64,000 nt of DNA, from assembly GCF_003589595.1 (NCBI RefSeq), contig NW_020653852.1, positions 6,740,065 to 6,804,064 on the forward strand. Direction: 5' to 3'. The first letter of the stretch is position 1, and each line of letters starts with the position of its first letter. The stretch is from Hyposmocoma kahamanoa (taxonomy: Eukaryota; Arthropoda; Insecta; Lepidoptera; Cosmopterigidae). The translations under genes were made by a program, and so were the position numbers. The notes below the pieces were generated by a model. It did no database searches and was not told the DNA's origin. It saw only the letters and a list, made by a program, of their open reading frames with translations. Below, one piece after another: positions 41,460 through 54,600 of this stretch.

Positions 41460-41934
41460 TATAATTTATTGCCTATTTATTGGACACCCGTATACAAATA
41501 GGATTGTCGTTTACTGTTAACTGAGCGGTAAAAAGCCACCCGACAGGTCATATATCACAACTTCAATAATAAAGTAACGTAAACCGAAACCTAATTTTTG
41601 GAAACAGGTAAAATATATTTAAACAAATAACGTACGTGACAACAGTCAAATGGCATATTTTATTATTATTGGAAAAATTCTATTTTATTTACACAAGAGG
41701 TGGAAACTGGTATTTTGAAACAGTGTACAGACCTTACATCCAGTTTACGCACCAGTATAATTATCGATGTTATATATTGCTCTTGATATCATGCTTCATT
41801 TAATTATTCTTGATGTATTATTTGTTTTTCTACGACACGTTCAACAATTATCAAAGGTGATAAAGAAATAGAGTTAAAAAAAGATCATGCTTATTGTACA
41901 GTACACTTACTGTATTGTGGTGACAAAATAAACA

Positions 41935-42096
41935 ACCTCCGTAGCCGAACGGTTACCATGCCGGACTGCCACGCAGAGGTCCCGCGTTCGAGAAATATTT
42001 GTATGGCCTACATTTATTTCTCTCGTGAGTTTGGGTGTGATTTGTGTTCATGGCACTGCGATCCAGGGCTTCCCTAGTGCGGGGAATGATGTATGT
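41935..42096 (+). repeat. SINE family A copy
   Basis: Head with A-box-like TAGCCGAACGG and a B-box region with a short deletion (CGCGTTCGAGAAATATTTG, lacking the CCCGGGCCGGG segment). The body is present but the (ATT)n tail is not. Confidence 0.75.
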
Positions 42097-42112
42097 ATGA
42101 GTATGTTAAAAA

Positions 42113-42952
42113 AAAATTACTTCCTAACTTATTTTTTAAATTTATTTTGTTAGTTTCCCAAAAATGTTATGTTTCGTATTAAGATACTTTATTATTGAGT
42201 GTGCGATATACTATTCAAAAACCCGATGTGAAATTTAGTGTTACAGCTTTTCGAGTCTCTAATCTTTTGTCTCTAAATTTAAATTTGTTTTTTTTTTAAA
42301 TAAATGTATACACTTTCATAATCGATACTATCACAAGCAATCCAATATTTTTTAACGCAACTGTGTAATAAAATGTATCCATAAGTAAGCATGTATACAG
42401 CACAACAAAAAAAGTATATCCGATGATTATCCCTACATTAATTAATTTTAAAAGAATCTATAAAATCTTCAATTAATTAAGTACACTCAACACAATGCAA
42501 TAAGTACATATAATATTGTAAAAATTATAAAACATTTTAAATTAAAAAAATGTTATATACAATTAAATAGCACAAGCTTAAACTAGTAATCTTTGTTGAA
42601 CATTTAAATACTGTGCATTAAAAGGTCACTTGTAACAATATTATCACAATCATAATTTCAACCTGAGAGCTCATTTAAAATCCATCAAAATTATTTATAT
42701 ACAAACTTGTTGATAGTTTTTAAAATTAATATGAAATAGGTAGTTCCTACAGTCAAATGCTTAAATATGTGTTTTGGTTTAAATTTGTCAAAGTTAAAGA
42801 CTTAACTAAGTAAAATATTACTTAAAGATCAGCAACTTTGTCAAATTTAAATTTTTAATACTCATAAAAACGATTCGTCCAAAACTGTCAACTTTAGGAA
42901 AAAGTTTTATTCAACCTTAAAACTAAAATTTATTGCAAGTTTATCACAAAAT
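42113..42952. other. Intergenic or 3'UTR of the ANKLE1-like gene
   Basis: AT-rich sequence downstream of the minus-strand stop codon at 42953-42955. AATAAA-type signals on the minus strand are possible but cannot be ranked. No other feature. Confidence 0.45.
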
Positions 42953-43317
42953 TCAGTCTATATCATCAGAACTTAATTGCCTTTCGCCTTCTGTTAAGAA
43001 AATTTGCATTGCCTTAAACAAAAGGTACAACCCTAGCATTCTACGTTCTTTTAACGGCCAACTCTCCACTACGCCATAATAATTGCCTACCTTTTGATTG
43101 GTCAGATTATTTACCCCTATGACGTCAATCATGGATGCCTCATAGGTGTACGCCTCGGCAGGAATGACGTTTAGAAATACATGTAAGCAAATTACGCCAA
43201 AATTATTTGACCATATGTCTAAGATCTTCTGAACTTTTTGGTCTTGCGATGTAGTGAAGTCTCGTTTCCATAGAGTTAAGGCTTGGTAGAGATGGGAATA
43301 TGGACGGGTCCGTTTAC
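42953..43317 (-). CDS. Ankle1: ANKLE1-like last exon, GIY-YIG C-terminal half
   Basis: Acceptor TTTATTTCTAG precedes. The exon completes the Gly of FYVGKGK and continues KRTRPYSHLYQAL, ICLHVFLNVIPAEAYTYEAS with the catalytic Glu, MIDVIGVNNLTNQKVGNYYG, and ends ERQLSSDDID before the stop. Confidence 0.93.
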
Positions 43318-46300
43318 CTAGAAATAAACATAATTTTAGTAGTTCTACATTCTTCTTCTTATCGTATTGATGGCTTACACTTATAATGTTTGTCAACAGA
43401 TAAAACGATATGTCAATCAGCGTAAGGTAGGTACGGGTGTAGTATAGATAGACTATATTTATAATCTAACTGCAACATGTGGTATGTATTGCTTGGTTAG
43501 CAATTAAGTATATGTTTTATTTTAAATTGTATATTTTGTCACTTATATTCTGGAACCCCTACAATGTAGTATAGATAAGACTATATTCATAGTCTAACTG
43601 CAACATGTGGTGCGTATTGCTTGGTTAGCAAGTTTATGTTTAATGTTTGGTCTCCAGAATATAACTGACAAAATATTCAATACGCAACACATGTTGCAGT
43701 TTATTATATATATATATATATATATATATATTTAGTATATTAGTTGCAGACTATAAATATACTCTATCTATACTACACGGGAAAGGTATAGTAGTTCGTG
43801 CGAGGAGACTCTTTTCGTGCTTCTCAGTTCTAACAAGACGTTCAGTTTCACTGGTTTTTGCTGCCTTTATGTGATTTATTTTGTTATACTCTATTTGTTT
43901 TTATAGTCAAGAGCCATGGTTCCCAAAGTGGATTATATCGACTTCGAGAGTGCCACTCCAACCTACAAGGCGGTCTACGTCAGCGAAAAAAGAAATAAGG
44001 GATGCATGAGACGTCAATGAGGATTTACGAGAGTCGAGCCCGTCAAGGCAGGCGATGACCAAAATTTTAGCTAGTGGAATAATCCACGTTACGCACGTTA
44101 GAACCTATGTAAATGCATAATACTTTCTTATAATAGACATATGAATTACTCGTACCTATGCAGTACTTAAATATTTCACAAGAAACAAGACTTTCGGTTG
44201 CATAAATTCGAATTTCATCTTAAGTACGTGTCTACAGCTGCGTTAGTTTTGATTTCAAGAATAATGTTATATATAACAGTGTAGTGTAAAAATAGTTGAT
44301 CAAAATCAGAAAACGTGCAATTTACCCTTGATTTACTTACTTAATTAATGTAAAATGAAGAGTTTAAACAAATTACTTTAATCGGAATAAGGACCTGTGG
44401 ACTTATAACAGAGGCATTTTTATGTCTATTTCAGGCACCAGTCTCTTCGAAGTAAGGTTCAATGCACTCGCTAGACAGTAACCACTTTACATAAAACCTA
44501 AGGTGGGAGAGTATAAATAAATTATTACTATAATGGAAAATCTTAGGTTTTTAAAATAAATATTAGTTCAACGGGTTTATATCATAAGTAATATTATTAA
44601 AATTTAACATTTCTAGCCGTTCAGAGCAGTAGGTTCAAGCCACAAAACAGTTTAAAAAAAAGTACATTACACTCACTCTGTGATGGGCAGTGGGTAAAAA
44701 CCCAATGAACCAGCTCAGGTTTTAACCGGGTTTTCGCCCAAAATCGTGGGCAGAAACAGCGAATATAAAATTTGATAAAATTTCATACTTATTACAAATT
44801 TGGATGTAAAAAAAATCCTTTTTTAGACGAGAACGAGGCAACTTCACACAATATCCACATTACTATCTATTAGTGAGAATCCACAAGATTGCAATCCTGT
44901 GGATACTTACTACTAGAAAGGCAAATCGAATCGTCTAGATTAAAACGCAATAAACATTATGAAACAATATCATTTTTCAACAAAACTCGCTTTATAAAAA
45001 ATATATATTTAGCTGTAAATAGTTTTTGGCCTTGATTTTGTGCGTCAATGGGTTTTAACCTGGCGTTAGCAAAGTGTCGGGTTAAAACCCGGACGCTTGC
45101 CTATCTCTGTATCCTCGATCCCATTACCTATCTACAAGTGGGCAGTGCTGCCGTCTTTATTATAAACAACGTAATCGATATTTTTAGCGAAATTGAGTTA
45201 TTAACATATCTGGAATCAGCAAAACGAGATCTACAACCCCCTCTAATCGGATATCTATATCTTATTTAATTTCAGTTTTATTGGTATGCAAAATGAGCTT
45301 AATTACATTTTAAAAAAAAACTTTAAGTGCCAATATCTCGAAAGTTACGAAAATGCAAATGCGTTGGTTATGACAAGTAGAGCAGAGTGGTACTAAGCGA
45401 TTATGTGTTAATAACATAATACAATTACAACATGCAATTTCGAAGCTAACTTAATAAATTTAATTGTTTGTTATTTGTAAAATACAACAATCTCGCAGGA
45501 CTATATTACTATCATCATAAACAACAACTTTAGTTCTATGACTTTTTCAAATATAAACCTTTAAAACCTTCTTGTACTAGCTGCGTATCTGACACTTTTT
45601 AGATCTGTTGTGTTTTTAGATCTCTTGCGTTCTTTCTTTTGCTACCGCACAAAGTTATCACCGTTTAGAGCGATCTTTTAAATATTTTTATTTTTGGACG
45701 AAAGTATGTACAATCTGATGAATTATTAAAAGTAATGGAACAAAAGTTGTTGTTTATGTTGTTAGTAATAAAGTCCTGCGAGGTTGATACATGTGTGTTT
45801 ACAAATAACCCTGTAAAATTTAGGTTGACGGAGGCGACCGCGTCGTCGCGTTGTTTGAAACCTTAAACCAAAACTTCGATTCCCGGGCCGGGAGAAATAT
45901 TTGTATGACCTACATTTATTGCTCTCGCGAGTTTGGGTGTAATTTGTGGTTGTCTATGGTGTGTCCATGGCATCTGCGACACTAGGTTTCCTTAGTGCGG
46001 GTCTATGTAGAGTGTGTGCGTTATTATTATTACTCTCTGGGTTTGGTACTCAAGTCAATTACGATGTTTAGACCTCAGTTACCATATCTCGGATTCTTTG
46101 GCTATTGTAGTTTCACTTCCAATGAACTTTTTTTATTATACCCAGTGACGGGATGAACAAGTGCGCCTGGTGGCAAGCGACACGCCTGTCCATAGCAATT
46201 GCAGTGCCACTTAGAGGTTTAAGGGTCGTATTCCAGAACTCTATTCAATGCTCAAATCAGGACTTGAGTATGATTTAAAGCACTAGAAATCATACTCAAG

Positions 46301-49300
46301 TCCTTGCCATTAGGGTCGTATTTCCAGTGCTTGAAATCATACTCAAGTTCTGACTTGACCATTGAGTAGAGTTCTGGAATACGACCCTAAATTACAAAGA
46401 TTTGATCAAGTCCAATGTGCCTGTAATTTCACCACCACGCTTACCCATCTAAACCGCAACGAAATAATGTTCACATTTACTGCTTGGCAGGCGAGGCTGG
46501 TAGACAATAGCCTAACCTCTCGCCATAAAGAAACCCATGCCCGCTGTGGGACTTTTAAAATACCAAGTGACGGGATGAACAACTCGTGCGCCTAAGTGCG
46601 GTAAGCGACACGCCTATCCATGACAGTGGCAGTGCCACTCACTTAAATTGCAAAAATCACCCTGATACATAAGTTGAAAAGTCCTGTGTGCCTGTAATTT
46701 TACCAGTACCCTTTTCCTTCAAAACCGGAACATAGTAATGCTTACATTACTGCTTGGCGGCAGAAATAGTAAAGTGGCAGTACTACACAGGACGAACATC
46801 TACCTACTCATGCTTTGAGCAGCACTATAGCCAGTAGACAACAGAAACGTTTCTAGATGTAGAGGATTCACAAACTTATAATGGCTGAACCGTAAATCTT
46901 ACCTTTTCCCACATAAAATATAGAATTGACGAAAGTATTCCAAGTTTCTGAAAGACTTTGTTTGCTGGCTCTGGCGGGCAGATTGGCGGTTGATCTTGGA
47001 TCCAGAAGCAAATACGTAAAAGATGCCTTCGTGTTCCCTTCGCGCCAATTCTTTTTCGGGTTAGCGAAGTCATTACGCGCTTTATTTTCAAGTTCTATGT
47101 ATGGATCTAAGTTTTTCATCCATTCATCTGAACGTAGCGACTTCTCTAGTACTACGCTGTAGGCTGTGAAAAGTAAGAAATATTTATTAGAAGTAACGGA
47201 TAATTTTAGTGATGGAGGAAAACCCGCTCAATTATATGATCGTAGATAGCGTAAAAATAACACGCGGTTGTAGCAGGTCAATGTAAACTTATGTAACAAC
47301 ACGTAAATAGCATGCTAATATGTTGGCCCTTGTAAGATTGTACTAAAAATCATTATGAAATTATGTACCTTTGCGGAAAATAAATTTACTGACTTTACTT
47401 GTTGATTTAAACTTTTTCAATACCATTATGCTATTAAACTAAAAAGTATTTCACAACATTATTTATCAAAAATAAATCATGAGAAAAATAATATAAAAAT
47501 GACGTTGTCAATAATGTGCATGAAATAGAAATTCAATGCTAAAAATCTGTTTGGTTGTGTAAGTCAATTTTGTCAATTATTATGGTGTAACATTTTTTTG
47601 GTCAATAATTATAAAAACATACTTTTTCCTTTATTACTAATGGTAGCCAGAATAGGATTCTTTTTAAGCGCCTGTAGTTTCTTCAAATACAAAGTTCTGG
47701 TACTATTTTGGATAGGTCCTGCGTTGAAACCGAGTTTCAGCAACTCTGCCCGTAGAGTGTTATTATCATATTCCACCGAAGGCGGTAAAGACGATGCCAC
47801 AGAGACTATTGTATGATCAGGACTCTCGTCTTCCACAGGTAATCTGTTGAAAGGTAATAAGCAAACCAATGTATACCTTTTCGTGTAGGAATTTCCGACG
47901 CGTTCGATATCCCAGGTAAAAGATAGTCCTCAATGAATGGCCAATTTTGCTGTGTTAAATTTTCTGGAAGTTCTTGTAGACCCGCAATAGAACTATATTT
48001 AAAATTTTGACCGAATTTTTGTGAAATTTTTATTGAAGGGTGGTACTTTACGTTCGTATTAATTTTAGATGTACTCGTTGTAGTAGCCAAGTATAAACTT
48101 GACGTGTTCGACGGTGTAATGCATCTTGAGGTTTCTTTTGAACCCATTGCAGGACTTTTGCGTTGAAAAGTTTGTCCGAATGTCGTGGATATTTTTATTG
48201 AAGGGTGATATTTAATGTTTATAGGTATTTTAGATAGATTCGAACTGTTTAAAGTTGAATGGGTGCAATTTGAAGTTTTTCGGGGATCCATTACTATTGA
48301 ATTGATAGCTGGCCGAAATTCGATGATTGTTATTTTTTTGTGTGTGTATGTTACTCAATCACTCCAACATTTGTTAACCGACTTCGATTATTCTTTTTAT
48401 TGGAAAGTAGTGGTCCCATTAAAATTTGAAGAAAATATCCTACTGTAAGGGTGGAACATTAAGGGATGAATCTGGTTTATTGGATTTCCCTCGTTTTCCA
48501 TTAACCAATTTCGATAAAACTTGTAATTGCACAAACTTTTGAGACTGGTTTCTTTGTTATAAAAAAGTTGTTATTATTTGGATGTTTTCAATACATATCT
48601 GATTGGTTAAATCTGAAGTTTTTGTAGTTGGTTCGTAATATGTAACACTTAGAAATTCACTTTTCGATACTGTTCCGCAATTATTTAAAACTTGCGATTA
48701 TTCAATCTTTCACATGTTTTTACTGCACTAAACATTGTTATTTAAGTTGTTTTTTAGCAATACACTACACGATAATTATATTATTAGTTCGGTGCCTCCA
48801 ATGTATTTATAATCAATACTTGAATGTATTTATTTATATGTTAACAAATGTTTCCCGATAACAATTAGATAACGATAGGAAATTATACTATCTCCTTTGA
48901 AAAGTCCATAATATCTCTATTGAACTGATATATTTTAATTTATAATTTAAATATCCAGTATTATTAATCGAGAGATAAGAAACCGGAATCATTCTCTAGT
49001 TTTCCACCCTTAGAGGTGGATTATTCTATTCAAATTTAAATGGGCCAATACTGAGGTACCCTCTTTCCAACAAAAAAGAATTATCTAAAGCGGTTCACAT
49101 CCACAGTTATCGCGTTACATACAAAAAAATTTGTCGAATTTCGCACCTTCTCCTTTTTTTGAAGTCGTTAAACAATAAAGTGCCTCCGTGGCCGATCGGT
49201 CACCAAGCTGGTCTGTCACGCAGAGGTCCCGGGTTGGATTCCCGGGCCGGTAGAAAATACTTGTATGGCCTACATTTATTTCTTTAGTAATTTGGATGTA

Positions 49301-51637
49301 ATTTGTGGTTGTTCATGGCACACACGATACAGGGTTTCCTTAGTGCGGGGCTATGAGTGTGTGCGTTATTGTTATAAAAATTCCAAATCTTTCTAAATAC
49401 CTTTAGAATAGTATATTCTAAAAGTACAGTCACAACTCACGGAAAACTCATGTCGATCACATTTATTGAATAAGTATAAAAATTTGAAACTATTGTAAGA
49501 ATACTTTACACAAATTATGAATTGCTCTCGGATACGATTTATGTATTATTTTGTGATAATAGTTCTGGTAAACGAAACGCAGCGAGCGAAGCTTTCTTGA
49601 CATCCACTCAAATTGCAAAGTCTATGCATGAAATTTGAAAAAATGCTAGATCGAAGCGAAGCCCAATGTTTTGAATTTTATGACCTGGGATAATTGAGGT
49701 CATCGTGTTAAGGGTATGGAAAACATATTGAAATGCAAAATTTTTCGCGTGCAGAAGTACAGAATTGTAAAAAAAGGAAAATAAAGACTGCTGCGTTGCG
49801 GAAGTGAGCCGACACTCCACTTAGTATATATGAATATTATTAAAGTATCTGAGAGAGGTACACCTCAAACAAATCATGTATACTCGAACAAATGATACAA
49901 ATGTCGATCGGATTATGATTGTCTATTAAAATAGTCAAGTTAAACGATGCGAGTGGAGGAGACGAAGTGGGTTGGTAGGAAAGTGGCGACGGAAGTTCAT
50001 AGTCACTGCCTACCCCAGTGAGAGACAGATAAAATGGTGAATGCATTAAAATTGTATTCCCTTACAAATATCCGGCCGACATATTTAGTAAGGCGACCTG
50101 ACATTTCTTAACTCGTTTAAAGTGGTTTTTGTTGAAACTGTTTGTTACATCGACTATAAAATACTTGATGATTTGTTATCACGAGTTGAAGTTTATAGAT
50201 TAGATAATCGGGAACTGAAATTTGGTAACACCTTTTTGATAAACTCAATAACTTTCCGACTTCACGCGCTATAAAAAAGGAGAGTCCAACAAAATTTCAA
50301 AAGTTAATAAATTAATTCTTTTTTTAATATTTAATTTACTTTGCACTAGAAAGTACCAGTTTACTTTAGTTTCTCATTTATTTTAATTGCAATAACAATG
50401 GTTTTACATTTTGCACTTTACCTCATATTGTTGACTGCCTAATTATATTGCTAGAGGGTTGCTCACATATATCAACTCAATACACGAATGTAAATGAAAT
50501 AGACGTATAAAATCCATTACTTTACCTTCTATACGACATATATGTCAAGTAATTAAAGAATTGTTTGGTTTATATATGTTTAGTTCGTTTTTACATGTTA
50601 ATAAGTATTTAAGAACTGTAAACTTATTATATATTATATTTAGTAACTGTAAATGTTAATAACTATTACATGCTAAGATAGACTTTATATAAGAATATAT
50701 TACTTACACAACAGAAGAGACAAGCAATCTCCTTTCAATTAGCACTACATTTTCCTCTTTGTCTTCATATTTATATTGCTCTTCTACATTGGCTATGACA
50801 ATACTGCCTCCGGATAAATTACTACTAACGCCACTGCTTGCCGATGATCGCCTGGTATTATAAACTCCTATATCAGTCTTGCAATCACTCTTACTGCTTG
50901 ATGACAACCATTCATTTGTCTTATTCTGAACCACTATAAGAGCTTTATCTAAATCTTGACTACAGTCATCACTACAGTCTTCAGTGAACATAGATTTCGA
51001 ATTATCAGCCAAATTTTTCTTTTTCAAGCTAGACTTTGTGTTATAATTCCTATGCGCTATACTATTAGGTGAACCAGGTAAAGAGAAGTTCTCATATATG
51101 CTAAACCGTTGTTTTACATTCTCATTTTTATCTTCATCTGATGTTATATCTAACCTCTGTATACCACTTATTTCTACAGGTGTAACTGTTGTTTGACAAG
51201 TCTTATAGGAGTTATTATGCGTCTCATTTATAGTCTTATTTACATCATCTGTGAGATCAAGTGTGATATTTTTAGTAATATTTATGCTTCTCCAATCTGG
51301 ATTGTTTTCTATAGTGAATGTATCACTAAGAATTGTGGGATAGAGTTTGTTCATAACGAAATTGTGCTTATCACACCATTGTCTGACCATTTCTGATTTT
51401 CTCATCGTACTATTTGTTTGGTTTTCAAGTAGTGGTTCATATTCGGCGACTATTTGATCTGTAGTCACTAATATTCTTTCTGAAATATTAAAAGAAAAAA
51501 ATATGTTAATAATAAATGGAAATACCTAGAACAAGCTCCGACGTCTATTTGAGGTGGTGTGGATGTTAACAAGACTGACAGTGCAAAAGCTACAGGTCAC
51601 CCAGAGGGCTATGGAATGTTCGATATATCTCTCCCAG

Positions 51638-51681
<44 letters not shown>

Positions 51682-54600
51682 GCATACACTCAACATAGCC
51701 CCGCACTAGGGAAACCCTGTGTCGCGGGTGCCATGGACACACATAGACAACCACAAATTACACCCAAACTCACGAGAGAAATAAATGTAGGCCATACAAA
51801 TATTTCTCCCGGCCCGGGAATCGAACCTGGGACCTCTGCGTGGCAGTCCGGCGTGGTAACCGTTCGGCCACAGAGGCAGTTATCGAATCGATCTATATAT
51901 ATAGATCGATTCGGGAACACAGGGATCCGAAGAAGAACGAATCCTATAGATATAGAGAAGGTGTTAGCAGAAAGTGGAAATGGGCAGGCCATAAACGGAG
52001 GCCTAGAGAAGTGTGCACAAGCGTAGGTAAATAATAAAAGCAAGAAAGGCCGTCGTAGAGAACGCGAGCGTCGCATCGTAAACAACCCCCTGCCGAAGGA
52101 GGGAGAGGCTAGGCCCCCAGTGGGTGGCGCAAGCGGCCCAGGGACTGCATCAGCACGGTCAAACCCCTTCTAACAGCAAACCGGCAGAGAGCATGCAGAG
52201 GTCCTCGACCATTGCCAAACGTGCCCGCCTTGACAAGACAATATCTCCTAGAGGCGAGCACAAGCGGCAAAAGGTTGAGAGGCCCGCCCAGCATCGAACC
52301 TACGCCGAGGCCACAGGCCAGAACTCATGGCGGTAATGATTTCAGCCAAAACTGGCTACATACGGAGCCCCGATGCCGACATGGTTCAGGTGGTCCTATG
52401 TCAGCACCTCGCGCAAGGAGCGGAGGAGTGCAGCGAGGAGGACGTCAGCCCTTAGTTTCGAGGTAAACCTGTCTACAGTAACGGGTACCTGAAACTGTGG
52501 TGTCAGGACACAGCCACTTTGCAGTGGCTAGAGGATGCCATTAGCACCATCAGGCTGCCATCTGGGGAGCCCCTCTCATTGAAAAATGGGGTGGAGGCTC
52601 CTCGGAGGGTGGTCTGCGAACTACTCATCCCTGGTCATTGGGAGGTGCGCGTCGAATCGGCCGCATCCTCAAGTGGCAAAACCCGTGGGCGTATGCACGC
52701 CGCTGGGTTGTTCACAAGCTGCAGCAGCATAGTGAACACTCCTTCGTAGTGGTGAGCCTCCCAGAAGAACTTGTCCCCGCGGTCCTGGGGCTACCTGGGG
52801 CACGGTCTACCTCAGGTTCAGATCCAAGAGGGGCCTGTACACCGATGTGCCACCTGAGAAGACGGGCACAACAGCGACGCGGATGGACGTGTTCCCGGAG
52901 TCCTCCACCGCCTCCGATATCCCCGGAGAAGGTGAAGGGCCCTCCTTGACCCCCGTCTCTGCGGACGCCGCTGTCAAACCGGTGGCGACCAGCAGTGATG
53001 ACGAGTGCGTGTTGGGGATGGGAGACATCCGACTGAGCGAGGACGTGGACGAGTAGCTGTTATCTCCTGATGGCGGCTTCCCCCTCGCTTAGTAAACTTC
53101 ACATCGTCCAGAGCAACCTCCACCACAACCAAGCCGCAACGGTTCAGCTCCGGAAGTGGTTGGACGCTAACAACACAGCCATGGCGCTCAACCAGGAACC
53201 GTAGATTAGTGCCCGTGGCCAAATAAATGGACTCTCACATCTGAGAGGTAAGCTACTATCGACTACCATCTCAGATAAACCTAGAACTTGCATATATTAC
53301 TCTAATAACTTACATGTACAGCCACTAACTGAATTCTGTTCCAGAGACCTGTGTGCAGTAAAGCTTTTAGCTGACGCGGCCACGGGTCTGCCTGAAGTGG
53401 TGCTCGCCTCTGTCTATATGGCGGAGATTGATGTGCCACCACCGCAGGAAATGGTACAGCTAATCAATTACTGCGAGCAGAACGGCCAGAATATCGTCGT
53501 GGCTACTGACTCCAATGCCCACCATCCGTTGTGGGGCATGGAACTCGCAAATGAGAGAGGTCTTGTACACAAGCAAACAGAATAATGAAAATCCTAGGCA
53601 ACTCAAATTCAACTGAGCTAGGTTCAATACGCAAAATAGACAACACATACACTTCCCCTGCGGAAACAGGAAGAACCCTACTGGAAGTACATTTCCCAGG
53701 ATGTAGGTTCGTCCAAGACGACGGTGCGAAGAAAAGAACTACATCACATCGATCCATAACTGGCGATACGCTGAACAAGTTGTAACATACGAAAAGACAA
53801 AATGGGCAGTAAACACCTTTGAACCGTACAAAGCTCCGGGCCAAGATGGAGTATTCCCTGCACTCCTACAATAGGCCGGAGACACACTGGTCCAGGCACC
53901 TGGTCAACATCTTTCGGGCCTGTCTAGCATTCAGCTATGTGCCCCACAGCTGGCGAGAGGTAAAAGTCATATTTATACAGAAACCAGGAAAACCCGACTA
54001 CAATGACGCGAAGTCCTTCAGACCAATCAGCCTCACATCGTTCGTCTTAAAGACATTAGAAAGGTTATGTGACAGAGAACTGAGGGATGGAGCGCTTAAG
54101 AACATACCATTACACGGAAACCAACATGCATACAGCCAAGGCAAATCTACTGAATCGGCTCTTCATGCCGTTGTGGGCAAGATAGAAGTGGCCATTAAAG
54201 ACAAAGCAATCTGCCTAGGCAGATTTTTTGAAAACGTTTATAGATATTCAGAAAACCTTTATAGATATTGAAGGAGCCTTCGATAAAACCAACTTCTCCA
54301 GCATATAATCAGCAATGAGAAGGCACGAAGTAGATGAAGTGCTAATTAGCTGGATTAGCAACATGCTGAAACAAAGAACAATAAAAACAACAGCAAATGA
54401 GATCCCATGGGCCATAGTAGCGAAGGGGTGCCCTCAACGAGGGGTATTGTCGCCTCTGCTGCGGAACATGGTCGTAAATGACCTCATCATTAAACTAAAC
54501 AAAGAACATTTCTATACAGTAGGATATGCTGATGACATAGCTATACTGGTAACAGGAAATTATGCCAATACACTCTGCGACATTACACAAGCTGCTCTCC

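Noticed and set aside
43892..44100. GC-richer segment with possible short peptides after CAAGAGCCATGG
   Set aside because: Frames are interrupted after about 40 codons, and no family or exon border was recognised.
44690..45110. Inverted GGGTTTTAACC words as a defined transposon
   Set aside because: The paired blocks are short and no terminal symmetry or target duplication could be fixed. Left as unclassified intron.
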